The translations under genes were made by a program, and so were the position numbers. Below the pieces are notes generated by a model. It worked only from the letters and a program-made list of their open reading frames with translations, was not told where the DNA came from and did not search any database. Shown here one piece after another: positions 17,353-26,648 of a stretch of DNA of 64,000 bases. The stretch's first letter is position 1. Every line of letters begins with the position of its first letter. The stretch covers positions 3,370,009 to 3,434,008 of the forward strand of contig NZ_CM009578.1 in the NCBI RefSeq assembly GCF_002993885.1, in the 5' to 3' direction. This DNA comes from Sphingopyxis lindanitolerans. GTDB lineage: Bacteria; Pseudomonadota; Alphaproteobacteria; Sphingomonadales; Sphingomonadaceae.

Positions 17353-18998
17353 CCGACAGCTTCGTTCGCGGCGACGATAGCCCGCCGCTCCTCGATATGA
17401 CGATCGGCGACTGTTTCGACCGGGCCGTGCTTCGCGATCCCGAGGGCGAGGCGCTGGTCGTCCGGCACCAAGCTGTGCGCTGGACGTGGCGCGTGCTGAA
17501 GGCGCGGGTCGATGCGGTCGCGGCGGGGCTGCTCGAACGCGGGCTGAAGCCGGGGGACCGGGTTGGCATCTGGGCCCCCAATTGCGCCGAATGGGCGGTC
17601 GTCCAGTTCGCGACCGCGAAGGCGGGGCTGATCCTCGTCAACATCAACCCCGCCTATCGCGTCGCCGAGCTCGACTATGCGCTGAACAAGGTCGGCTGCG
17701 CCGCGCTGATCTTCGCGCCGTCGCACAAGGGCAGCGACTATGTCGCGATGCTCGGCGAATTGGCGCCCGAACTGGCGACGGCGGCGCCGGGCATGCTGAG
17801 CGCTGCGCGCCTTCCCGCGCTTCGCCTCGTCGCCGTGCTCGGCGACGAGGAGCATGCCGGGTGCCTGCCGTTCGCGGCGCTTGCCAGTGACGACACAAGC
17901 GCGCTCGCCGATATCGCGATCGACCCCGACAGGCCGGTCAACATTCAGTTCACCAGCGGCACCACCGGCTTTCCCAAGGGCGCGACCCTGTCGCACCGCA
18001 ATATCCTCAACAACGGGGCCTTCGTCGGCGCGCGGATCGGGCTTGCCGCCGCCGACCGGCTGTGCATCCCGGTGCCGCTCTATCATTGTTTCGGCATGGT
18101 GATGGGCAATCTCGCCTGCGTCGTCCATGGCGCGACGATGATCTATCCCGCCGAAGCCTTCGATCCGCAGGCGGTGCTCGAAACCGTCGAGGCCGAGCGC
18201 TGCACCGCGCTCTACGGCGTGCCGACGATGTTCATCGCGGCGTTGAACCATCCCGATTTCGATCGTTTCGACCTGTCGTCGCTGCGCACCGGGATCATGG
18301 CGGGGTCGCCATGCCCGATGGCGGTAATGCGCGAGGTGATCGACCGGATGCATATGGATCAGGTCACGATTGCTTATGGGATGACCGAAACCAGCCCGGT
18401 CAGTTTTCAGAGCGATGTCGACGATCCGCTCGACCTGCGCGTATCGACGGTCGGGCGCGTCCAGCCGCACCTCGAGGTCAAGCTGATCGACCTGGCGGGC
18501 GAGGTTGTGCCGCGCGGACAGACGGGTGAGCTTTGCACGCGCGGTTATTCGGTGATGCTCGGCTATTGGGACGATATGGAGCGCACCGCCGAGGCGATCG
18601 ATGCTGAAGGCTGGATGCACACCGGCGACCTCGCGACGATCGACCAGGCGGGCTATTGCCGGATCGTGGGTCGCATCAAGGACATGGTGATCCGCGGCGG
18701 CGAGAATATCTATCCGCGCGAGATCGAGGAATTTCTGCTTACCCACCCCGACATCGTCGATGTGCAGGGCGTCGGCATCCCCGACGAAAAATATGGCGAG
18801 GAGATGTGTGTCTGGATCGTCGCGCGCGCCGGCGCCACGCTCAGCGAAGCTGAGGTTCGTACTTATTGTCGCGGCCGGATCGCCCATTTCAAGATTCCGC
18901 GCCACATCCTGTTCGTCGACGACTTTCCGATGACGGTGACCGGCAAGGTCCAGAAATTCGCGATGCGCGAGCACACGCTGGGATTGCTGAAGGGGTAA
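17349..18998 (+). CDS. AMP-forming acyl-CoA synthetase (FadD-like)
   Basis: The second ANL enzyme in tandem, 549 residues, is of the fatty-acyl/medium-chain type: [18 protein letters not shown] near 200, [13 protein letters not shown] near 342, [29 protein letters not shown] hinge in the last third, and Lys in [13 protein letters not shown]. It overlaps the previous gene by ATGA and is the last gene of the operon. It differs clearly from its neighbour, so the two probably act on different acids. Confidence 0.92.
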   Translation: MTDSFVRGDDSPPLLDMTIGDCFDRAVLRDPEGEALVVRHQAVRWTWRVLKARVDAVAAGLLERGLKPGDRVGIWAPNCAEWAVVQFATAKAGLILVNINPAYRVAELDYALNKVGCAALIFAPSHKGSDYVAMLGELAPELATAAPGMLSAARLPALRLVAVLGDEEHAGCLPFAALASDDTSALADIAIDPDRPVNIQFTSGTTGFPKGATLSHRNILNNGAFVGARIGLAAADRLCIPVPLYHCFGMVMGNLACVVHGATMIYPAEAFDPQAVLETVEAERCTALYGVPTMFIAALNHPDFDRFDLSSLRTGIMAGSPCPMAVMREVIDRMHMDQVTIAYGMTETSPVSFQSDVDDPLDLRVSTVGRVQPHLEVKLIDLAGEVVPRGQTGELCTRGYSVMLGYWDDMERTAEAIDAEGWMHTGDLATIDQAGYCRIVGRIKDMVIRGGENIYPREIEEFLLTHPDIVDVQGVGIPDEKYGEEMCVWIVARAGATLSEAEVRTYCRGRIAHFKIPRHILFVDDFPMTVTGKVQKFAMREHTLGLLKG

Positions 18999-19203
18999 GG
19001 GGCGCAACAGCGCGCCGATTGAGCCGGAGCGCTTGCCGTAGCGTAAACTGTTGCTTTTAAGTCACGAATGCCTCGCAAAATCGGCCGATTCCGGTTCCGC
19101 GCGTTGACGCGGCGGTCCGGCGCATTACAGCCACCAGTCAACGCCGGAATATCTCCCCCCTCAGACCCTATGGGTCGCGTTCCGGTGGTCTGGAGAGAAA
19201 ACC

Positions 19204-21801
19204 ATGACTTTGCGCAACATCTTGTTGGGCGCCACCATGCTGTGCGCCACCACCCCCGCTTTTGCCTTTGCCCAGGAAACCGCCCCCGCCGATGATGCGG
19301 CCGCGACGGCAGCGGACACCATCGATTATGGCAACGACATCATCGTCACCGCCTCGAAGCGTTCGCAGACGCTGCAGGACACGCCGATCGCGGTTTCGGT
19401 GACCTCGGCCGCCGACCTTCAGAACGCGCAGATCCGCGACCTCATCGACCTGCAGTCGGCGGTGCCCAGCCTGCGCGTCTCGCAGCTCCAGTCGAGCGCG
19501 AACACCAACTTCATCATCCGCGGCTTCGGCAACGGCGCGAACAACCCCGGTATCGAACCGTCGGTCGGCGTGTTCATCGACGGCGTCTATCGTTCGCGCT
19601 CGGCGGCCCAGATCGGCGATCTTCCGAATGTCGAGCGTATCGAAGTGCTGCGCGGCCCGCAGTCGACCCTGTTCGGCAAGAACGCGTCGGCGGGCGTCAT
19701 CAGCATCGTCACCCAAAAGCCGCAGTATGTGTTCGGCGGCTCGGTCGAGGCGAGCTATGGCAATTATGACGCCATCGTCCTCAAGGGCAACATCACCGGC
19801 CCGATCAGTGATACGATCGCTTTCTCGCTTGGCGCCAATTTCAACCGCCGCGACGGTTACGCCAAGGATGTGAATCTCGACACCGACGTCAACGACCGCA
19901 ACCGCTGGGGCGTGCGCGGTCAGTTGCTGATTGAACCGAGCGACGCACTGTCGATCCGCCTGATCGGCGATTATGACAAGATCGACGAGAATTGCTGCAT
20001 CGCCGGCAACGTCCTCGCCGGCCCGACCGTGCCGATCACCAATTTCCTGGCGGGCGGCACCAGCGTCGATGCGAATAATCCCTTCTCCTATCGCGTCTAC
20101 AATAATTTCCTGTCGTCGAACCTGATCAAGAATTACGGCGGTTCGGGCCAGATCGACTATGATCTCGGCAATATGGCGCTGACCTCGATCAGCGCCTATC
20201 GCGAGGTTCGCGCCGACACCAACCAGGATTCGGACTTCACCAGCGCTGACCTGATCGGCCGCAAGTCCGACGATACCGCGATCAACACCTTCACGCAGGA
20301 ACTGCGCCTGACGTCGGACTTCGACGGCCCGATCAACTTCCTCGTCGGCGGCTATTATTTCAACGAGAAGATCAAGCAGCATAGCCAGATCAACTTCGGC
20401 GACGATTTCCGTCCCTATGGCAACGCTCTGATCCAGGCAGCGAGCGGTGGCGCGTTGAACGTGCCGACGCTCGAGGCCGCGCTCGGCGCGCCCAGCGGCT
20501 CCTTCTTCCGCGCCGGCGACGGCATGGACGAACATTATCGGATGAAGAACACCGCGTGGTCGATCTTCGGCACACTCGATTTCGAGATCAGCGATCGGCT
20601 GACGCTGACGCTCGGCGGCAACTATACGAAGGACAAGAAGCGCTTCTCGGCTGATGTCGACAGCAACGACGTCTTTTCTGGGATTGACCTCGACGCGGCC
20701 GCCTATGCGCCGTTCCGCAACCAGCTTCTGCTTGGCGGTGCGTTGCAGCAGGCGGGCGTGAACCCGAACGATCCGGCCGCAGTGCTCGCCTTCGCGACGA
20801 ACCCCGCGACGGCGCCCTTCTTTCAGCAGTTCGTGACCTTCGCCAATGACAACCAGAACAATCCGGCGGCGAACCCGCTCAATGGCCTGAAGGCGTTCCA
20901 GTTCCTGCCGCCGTTCCTCGACGTTCCGAACAGCGTCGAACCCGGCAAGACCAACGACGGCGATTTCAGCTACAGCGCGCGCCTCGCGTATAAGATGACC
21001 GACACGGTCAACGTCTATGCGACCTATGCGACCGGCTTCAAGGCGAGCTCGGTCAACCTGTCGCGCGACAGCCGTCCGCTGGCCGCCGATCTGCCCGCGA
21101 TCATCGCGGGCGGGCTGGGGACGCCGAACCTGGTGTCCGGAACGCGCTTTGCGGCGCCGGAAGAATCGACCGTCTATGAAGCGGGCCTCAAGGGTCAGTG
21201 GTCGGTCGCGGCGCTGAACCTCGCGGTGTTCAAGCAGTCGATCAAGGGCTTCCAGTCGAACGTGTTCACCGGCACCGGCTTCGCGCTCGCCAATGCCGGC
21301 AAGCAATCGACCTGGGGCGTCGAGTTCGACGGGTCGGTGCGTCCGGTCCGTGGGCTGAACCTGACGCTGGCGGTGACCTATCTCGATCCGAAATACGACA
21401 GCTTCGTCGCGTCGGCGTTCGGCGACCTGTCGGGTCGCAAGCCCGCCGGCATCCCCGACCTGTCGGTGTCGATGGGCGGCACCTATACCCACGAATTCGC
21501 GGGCGGGACCAAGGCGATCATGCACGTCGATTACCAGTATGAAAGCCCGACCCAGATCGTCGACGGCCTGCTCGGCCTTCCCGACACGGTGGCGCAGAAT
21601 CTGAAGCGCGAAGTGAACCAGCTCAACGCCTCGTTCACCGTCGCGTTGACCAACGGGTTCGAACTGGGCGTGTGGGGCCGCAACCTCACCAACGCGCAAT
21701 ATCTGACGACCGTCTTCAACGCGGTCGCCCAGTCGGGCAGCGTGTCGGGCTATCCCAGCCAGCCGCGCACCTATGGCGTGACCGGCCGCTTCAAATTCTG
21801 A
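19204..21801 (+). CDS. TonB-dependent receptor
   Basis: An 865-residue outer-membrane receptor with a signal peptide (TPAFAFAQ), TonB-box region DIIVTASKRSQTLQDTPIAVSV, plug motif IEVLRGPQSTLFGKNASAG, and a terminal aromatic residue (GRFKF). GGAGAGAAA precedes the ATG. A 205-bp gap separates it from the acyl-CoA synthetase, so it probably has its own promoter. The ligand is unknown. It converges with the next receptor on a shared terminator. Confidence 0.93.
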   Translation: MTLRNILLGATMLCATTPAFAFAQETAPADDAAATAADTIDYGNDIIVTASKRSQTLQDTPIAVSVTSAADLQNAQIRDLIDLQSAVPSLRVSQLQSSANTNFIIRGFGNGANNPGIEPSVGVFIDGVYRSRSAAQIGDLPNVERIEVLRGPQSTLFGKNASAGVISIVTQKPQYVFGGSVEASYGNYDAIVLKGNITGPISDTIAFSLGANFNRRDGYAKDVNLDTDVNDRNRWGVRGQLLIEPSDALSIRLIGDYDKIDENCCIAGNVLAGPTVPITNFLAGGTSVDANNPFSYRVYNNFLSSNLIKNYGGSGQIDYDLGNMALTSISAYREVRADTNQDSDFTSADLIGRKSDDTAINTFTQELRLTSDFDGPINFLVGGYYFNEKIKQHSQINFGDDFRPYGNALIQAASGGALNVPTLEAALGAPSGSFFRAGDGMDEHYRMKNTAWSIFGTLDFEISDRLTLTLGGNYTKDKKRFSADVDSNDVFSGIDLDAAAYAPFRNQLLLGGALQQAGVNPNDPAAVLAFATNPATAPFFQQFVTFANDNQNNPAANPLNGLKAFQFLPPFLDVPNSVEPGKTNDGDFSYSARLAYKMTDTVNVYATYATGFKASSVNLSRDSRPLAADLPAIIAGGLGTPNLVSGTRFAAPEESTVYEAGLKGQWSVAALNLAVFKQSIKGFQSNVFTGTGFALANAGKQSTWGVEFDGSVRPVRGLNLTLAVTYLDPKYDSFVASAFGDLSGRKPAGIPDLSVSMGGTYTHEFAGGTKAIMHVDYQYESPTQIVDGLLGLPDTVAQNLKREVNQLNASFTVALTNGFELGVWGRNLTNAQYLTTVFNAVAQSGSVSGYPSQPRTYGVTGRFKF

Positions 21802-21853
21802 TGCAACGGGGCGGGGCGCTTCGGCGTCCCGCATCCACGCATTGCGGACAAGA

Positions 21854-21891
21854 AAATGCCCCGGCCTCTCGATGGAGAGACCGGGGCATTT
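21854..21891. terminator. Bidirectional intrinsic terminator
   Basis: A 17-bp stem with one mismatch (left arm AAATGCCCCGGCCTCTC) and a 4-nt GATG loop is flanked by A-rich sequence on the left and TCTTTT on the right. It lies between two convergent receptor genes and can stop both transcripts. Confidence 0.85.
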
Positions 21892-21924
21892 CTTTTGGCG
21901 TTTCGGCGTCGCCGCCGATTGGAT

Positions 21925-24918
21925 TTAGAACTTCATCCCGGCCGCGATGCCATAGCGGCGCGGTTCGAGCGTGAAGATATTGGTATAGTTACCCGACGAT
22001 TGGTCGGTGATGTAGAGGCCGGTGACGCTGTTGGCGTCGAACAGGTTCTGGATGAAGCCGCGGACATACCATTTGTCGTCGGCCCCATTGAGCTGCAGCT
22101 GGGCGTTGACCTGGGTATAGCCCTTGATCCGGTTGACGTTGCCATTGAATATGCTGTCATAGCTCTCACCGGTATAGGCAAGGTCAAAGCGCGGGACGAG
22201 AGTCATGTCGCCCATATGCGCCGTATACTGGACGCCGGCGCTGAACTTGTAGTTCGGCGCCTGCGGCAGCTGGTTGCCCTTGATGTTGACCGGGATACCG
22301 GCGGACAGGACCTGGATTCCGTTGGGGTCGAAGAACAGGGCAGTCGGGGTGGGGTCGCCGTTCGCATCGACCGCGGCATCGGCCAGAACCGAACAGATGC
22401 CGAAGGCTCCAGTGGAAGCAATGCCGCCATCGGCGGGGAAGGCGGTGGTCGGCTGTAACCCCGCGCCGGTCGCCGCATTGAGGCCGCCGTTGACTGCGTT
22501 CACGAATCCGTTGCTGCCTGCTGCATTACCGGCCGTGCCTGGGGCGACGGCGCAGTTCGCGCCGTTGGACAGATCCTTGATGATCACCGCATCGGCCCGG
22601 CCGCCGCCGAAGTCGCGCGGATTGCTGGTGAATTTGTCCGACGACACCTTCGTGTGCAGATAGCTGAACCCCAGATTGATCACCCAGTCCGGATCGGGTC
22701 GGACCATGCCTTCGATTTCGAGGCCATAGATGTCGGCATCGACATTGTCGTTGACCGCGGTGCGGGCGACGATCTTGCTGAGCTGAAGATCCTTATATTT
22801 ATAGTAGAAGGCCGTCAGATTGAGCTGAAGCGCGCCGTTGCCGAACGTGTTCTTCGACCCGATTTCGAACGCATCGACCTGTTCGGGCTTGAACGATTCG
22901 GGCACCGCGAAGATCGGCTGTAGCGGCGGATTGATGCCGCCTGATTTATAGCCCCGCGAATAGGAGGCATAGAGCAGATTGTCGTCGGTCACCTTGAAGT
23001 CGAGCACCGCACGGCCGGTCAGCTTGTTGAATTTGACGCTGCGCGACTGGATGATCTGATTGCCCGGCGTGCCGGGGTCGGCATCGAACGATCCGACGAA
23101 GGGCGAATCGAACGCGCTGCCGGTGCCGCCGTGCGGCGCGAGGAAGCTGGCCAGCGTCGACCGTGCCAGCACGCTCTTCTTGTCATTATTGTAGCGCAGG
23201 CCGGCGGTCAGTTTCAGCCGGTCGTTGAACTCGAAATAGGCCTCGCCGAACAGGCCATAGGATTTGATCTTCAAATCGTCGGTGTTGTTGCGGAAGAAGG
23301 GCGTGGCGAGGAACGACGGCGGCAGCGGCGCCGGGATCGTCTGTCCGGGGTTGGCGGGATCGGGCACCTTGTTGCCCGCAGCCGTGAAAGCGCCGAGAAC
23401 GCCGGTCAGATAGTCGATCGGAAAGGCGTTCACATAATAGCTGTTCTCGGTCAGGTGATAATCCGCGTAAATCCCGCCGACCAAGAAGTTGAACGGTCCG
23501 TCGAAGTCGCTGGTCAGGATCGTTTCTGCGGACCAGCTGCTGTTATACTGATTCGATCGGTCGAACTGGAGCGACTGGTCGCTACAGATTTTCTTGCCGC
23601 CGAAGCTGCCGTATCCGGTTTCTTCCGCCAGCGAGGTGCAGAGTTGGCCGGCTGGCCCGTTGGGAATGATCGCTGCGGCGACCGGCGCAAAATATTGCTG
23701 GAGAAACGCGCCGTACCCCCCGGTGGCGGCCGCCTGCAAATTGGCGAGTCCGGTCGCATAGAGCGAACGGTCGCCGACATTGCTGTTATAGTCCTGTGAG
23801 GCGTCGAGTTTCACCTTCTGATACTGACCGGACACCTGGAGTGACACCGGGCCGAAATTATGCTCGATCCGGCCCTGCAGGATCATTTCGCTGGTGAAAT
23901 AGCTGGGCGTATAGGCGGTGTTGACGGTCCGCGAATCTTGGGGGATGGTCGTGTTCGCGTAGACGTCGGGACCATAGACGCTGCCGAGCGCGAAGCCTGC
24001 CGGAATGCCGCGGATCGCCAGGAATTCCTTCGACGTCAGCGCAGCGGTAAAGGTCGCATTGCCGTTGAACGGCGCATTGTCGAGGCGACTGTTGAGACAG
24101 CCGAGGATGCCGGTGGGGTCGCGCTGGCAAAGCTGTTTCTGGATGCGGGTGCGCTGGTCCCGTTCGTGGAAATAGGAACCGAGCAGGTCGATCGTCGTGC
24201 CCGACGTCGGCTCCCAGCGGAACGATCCGCGCACCGAATAAAGGTCGCGGTCGTCGATGCGGGTGTTGAGGAAGGTGTTTTTCGTATAGCCGTCGCGGTT
24301 CAGATAGATGCCCGCGATGCGAAAGGCCGCCGTGTCGCCAAGGGGGATGTTGATCATCGCCTTGCCCTTGATCGAATTATAATTGCCATATTCGGCCTCG
24401 GCAGCGCCTTCGAACCTCCCGAGCTTTGGCTTGGCGGTGATCACGTTGACGACGCCCGAGGTCGCGTTGCGGCCGAACAGCGTGCCCTGCGGACCGCGCA
24501 GCACTTCGACGCGCTCCAGATCGAAGAATTCGGTTTCGAACAGGCGGGTCGAAAACAGCGGATCGCCGTTCAGATGGATCGCGGTCGCGCTGTCGCAGGT
24601 CGTGCCGACGCACAGATCGCCGATGCCGCGGATGGTAAAGCTGGCGCTGGTGAAATTGGTCTTGGTGAAGGTGACGTTCGGCAGCGTGAGCTGAAGGTCC
24701 GAGGGCGTCTTGATCTGCTGCGCTTCGAGCGCTTCGCTCGAGAAGGCGCTGACTGCGATCGGCACGTCCTGCAGACGTTCGGATTGACGCTGTGCGGTGA
24801 CGACGATTTCGCCGCCAAAGGCGTCGGTGGTCGAGCTGCTGCCGCTATCCTGGGCATAGGCTGGTGTCGCCACCACCATCGCCAGAATCGACGAGCCCAT
24901 CAGTCCCTTGAACTTCAT
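21925..24918 (-). CDS. TonB-dependent receptor
   Basis: At 997 residues this is the longest receptor in the window. It has a signal sequence (TPAYAQ), TonB-box region EIVVTAQRQSERLQDVPIAVSA, plug motif VEVLRGPQGTLFGRNATSG and the end AAGMKF. GGGAGGATGTAA precedes the ATG. Long barrel loops with paired cysteines (LCTSLAEETG, CSDQSL) suggest a bulky ligand. Nothing next to it names the ligand. Confidence 0.93.
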   Translation of the reverse strand: MKFKGLMGSSILAMVVATPAYAQDSGSSSTTDAFGGEIVVTAQRQSERLQDVPIAVSAFSSEALEAQQIKTPSDLQLTLPNVTFTKTNFTSASFTIRGIGDLCVGTTCDSATAIHLNGDPLFSTRLFETEFFDLERVEVLRGPQGTLFGRNATSGVVNVITAKPKLGRFEGAAEAEYGNYNSIKGKAMINIPLGDTAAFRIAGIYLNRDGYTKNTFLNTRIDDRDLYSVRGSFRWEPTSGTTIDLLGSYFHERDQRTRIQKQLCQRDPTGILGCLNSRLDNAPFNGNATFTAALTSKEFLAIRGIPAGFALGSVYGPDVYANTTIPQDSRTVNTAYTPSYFTSEMILQGRIEHNFGPVSLQVSGQYQKVKLDASQDYNSNVGDRSLYATGLANLQAAATGGYGAFLQQYFAPVAAAIIPNGPAGQLCTSLAEETGYGSFGGKKICSDQSLQFDRSNQYNSSWSAETILTSDFDGPFNFLVGGIYADYHLTENSYYVNAFPIDYLTGVLGAFTAAGNKVPDPANPGQTIPAPLPPSFLATPFFRNNTDDLKIKSYGLFGEAYFEFNDRLKLTAGLRYNNDKKSVLARSTLASFLAPHGGTGSAFDSPFVGSFDADPGTPGNQIIQSRSVKFNKLTGRAVLDFKVTDDNLLYASYSRGYKSGGINPPLQPIFAVPESFKPEQVDAFEIGSKNTFGNGALQLNLTAFYYKYKDLQLSKIVARTAVNDNVDADIYGLEIEGMVRPDPDWVINLGFSYLHTKVSSDKFTSNPRDFGGGRADAVIIKDLSNGANCAVAPGTAGNAAGSNGFVNAVNGGLNAATGAGLQPTTAFPADGGIASTGAFGICSVLADAAVDANGDPTPTALFFDPNGIQVLSAGIPVNIKGNQLPQAPNYKFSAGVQYTAHMGDMTLVPRFDLAYTGESYDSIFNGNVNRIKGYTQVNAQLQLNGADDKWYVRGFIQNLFDANSVTGLYITDQSSGNYTNIFTLEPRRYGIAAGMKF

Positions 24919-25355
24919 TTACATCCTCCCTTTTTCGAACCCGCGTCGCGGGCCGCCCAAACTCGAATTTGTGCTTAAAGGGGAGGGATAGTGACCAGAC
25001 GTGGCAAAGAGCGCCGGGCCGGGTTGGCCAAGTGTCTGCGCATATGCCGCTTGCCAGCTGTGCTGGTCATCGTCCTCTCCCACCGGCGTCGGGGACTACG
25101 CCGGACTCTCCGGATCACGGCCCGCTTGAGCGAGCTTCTGTAATGCCAATGAAGGTGCGCCGAGTTGACGAAAGCGTCAAGTCACTTGTTAGCGGCAAAA
25201 ATGCGCGGAAATTCAAGCGAGTCCCAAAGCCGGAAAAGCCCAGATTCCGCAACGTAAACTTGTCGAAGGGCAGGAATTTCTTGCCCGCGCGGGGTTGCGC
25301 AACATGCTTTTCGCGTCGAAATGTGCGACATGGATGCAACAGTGAAGGCGAAGAA
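24919..25355. other. 437-bp divergent promoter region between receptor and folE
   Basis: No credible gene is seen. The frame reading into folE is open upstream but has no good start or conserved content. A perfect 6-bp palindrome, TTGACG AAAG CGTCAA at 25165-25180, is the only clear structure and could be an operator or a small hairpin. Confidence 0.4.
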
Positions 25356-25952
25356 ATGACAAAGGTCGAACTGGGCGCGGACGGGAAGCCGGTGGTGCCC
25401 GGTCCGGTGCTCGATGCGGTCCGGACGCTGATCGAATGGGCGGGGGACGACCCGGCGCGCGAGGGGCTGGTCGACACGCCGCGGCGGGTGGCGCGCGCGT
25501 GGCTTGAATATTGCCAGGGCTATGAAGACGATCCTGCGGTCCATCTGTCGCGCACCTTCGAGGAGGTCGGCGGCTATGACGAAATCGTGCTGCTGCGCGA
25601 CATTCCGTTCCAGTCGCATTGCGAACATCATATGGCGCCGATCACCGGCAAGGCATCGATCGCCTATCTGCCGCGCGACCGTGTCGTCGGCATCTCGAAG
25701 CTCGCGCGCGTTCTGAACGGCTTTGCGCGGCGGCTGCAGGTGCAGGAGCGGCTGACCGCCGAGGTCGCCAAATGCATCTGGGACAATCTGCACCCGCAGG
25801 GGGTCGCGGTGGTGATCGACGCGCAGCATGGCTGCATGACCGGCCGCGGCGTCCGCACCCCCGGCGTCGGCATGGTCACCAGCCGGCTGCTCGGCTGCTT
25901 CCTCGACGACGAACGCAGCCGCAAGGAAGTGCTCAGCCTGATGGGGTATTGA
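25356..25952 (+). CDS. folE: GTP cyclohydrolase I
   Basis: A 198-residue type I enzyme converting GTP to 7,8-dihydroneopterin triphosphate for folate. Zinc ligands are visible in SHCEHHMAPI and in QHGCMTGRGV, and the family pieces ARAWLEYCQGY, VGISKLARVLNGFARRLQVQE-type text and TSRLLGCF are all present. The ATG at 25356 with GAAGGCGAAG before it gives the usual length; upstream in-frame starts would add an unrelated extension. Confidence 0.95.
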   Translation: MTKVELGADGKPVVPGPVLDAVRTLIEWAGDDPAREGLVDTPRRVARAWLEYCQGYEDDPAVHLSRTFEEVGGYDEIVLLRDIPFQSHCEHHMAPITGKASIAYLPRDRVVGISKLARVLNGFARRLQVQERLTAEVAKCIWDNLHPQGVAVVIDAQHGCMTGRGVRTPGVGMVTSRLLGCFLDDERSRKEVLSLMGY

Positions 25953-25982
25953 TCGCCCGTCGCCTTTTGTGTTTGACTGAGC

Positions 25983-26639
25983 CTACCGCCGCCACATCCT
26001 GAGCAGTTGATATTGTACCGCCTGCAGCCGGGTATAATTCGCCGGGTCCATCTTGCCGCCTTCGAGCGCCGCGACCTCGTTGAGTTCGTATATCAGGTCG
26101 CGATGCTGGAGGTCGGGGATCAGGCTCTGGATGAAGGTGATCGCGACGAGCCGTTCGCCGCGCGTCACCGGCTCGACCTCGTGCAGCGTGTGCGAGGGAT
26201 AGACGATCGCGGTCCCCGGCGCCTCCTTGAAGCGCAGGTCGGCATTGCCGAGCATGATATGCAACGCGCCACCGTCATAATCGGCGGGATCGTTGATGAA
26301 GACGGTGCAGCTGACGTCGGTGCGGAGCTGGCCATCGGACAGCGGGATATAGGCGGCGTCGGGGTGCAGCCCATAATGCATGCCCGGCGTGTAGCGCGTC
26401 AGCAGCGGCGGCGCGATGCGCGCGGGAAAGGTGAATTCCATGAAGTCGGGATTGCGGACCATCGCGTCGAGCAGGATTTTCGACGATCGCTCATAGGCCG
26501 CGGCATCGTGGAGCTGGAGATTGTTCTTGATCGTCGAATGCGGGTTGCTGATCTTGCCGTCGACGAACTGGCCCGATGCGGCGATCTCGCGCAGGGTGCG
26601 GACCTCCTGTTCGTCGAGCAGGGGAACGAGCTTGAACAT
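25983..26639 (-). CDS. PKHD-type (PiuC/YbiX-like) Fe(II)/2-oxoglutarate hydroxylase
   Basis: The 218-residue protein has the iron ligands His92 and Asp94 (YGLHPDAAYI) and His153 (SHTLHEV), with Arg163 (RGERLVA) to hold 2-oxoglutarate. The family is known as PiuC/YbiX and is often found beside TonB receptors. It starts 9 nt after the sulfotransferase-like gene, with GGAAGAGA upstream, so the two form an operon. The substrate is not known. Confidence 0.92.
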   Translation of the reverse strand: MFKLVPLLDEQEVRTLREIAASGQFVDGKISNPHSTIKNNLQLHDAAAYERSSKILLDAMVRNPDFMEFTFPARIAPPLLTRYTPGMHYGLHPDAAYIPLSDGQLRTDVSCTVFINDPADYDGGALHIMLGNADLRFKEAPGTAIVYPSHTLHEVEPVTRGERLVAITFIQSLIPDLQHRDLIYELNEVAALEGGKMDPANYTRLQAVQYQLLRMWRR

Positions 26640-26648
26640 TGTCTCTTC

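Noticed and set aside
19168..21834. Open frame of 888 codons on the minus strand
   Set aside because: Complete shadow of a receptor gene with a clear signal peptide and plug; no domain content of its own.
24969..25355. N-terminal extension of folE
   Set aside because: The frame is open but the 129 extra residues have no similarity to GTP cyclohydrolase and lack a ribosome site.
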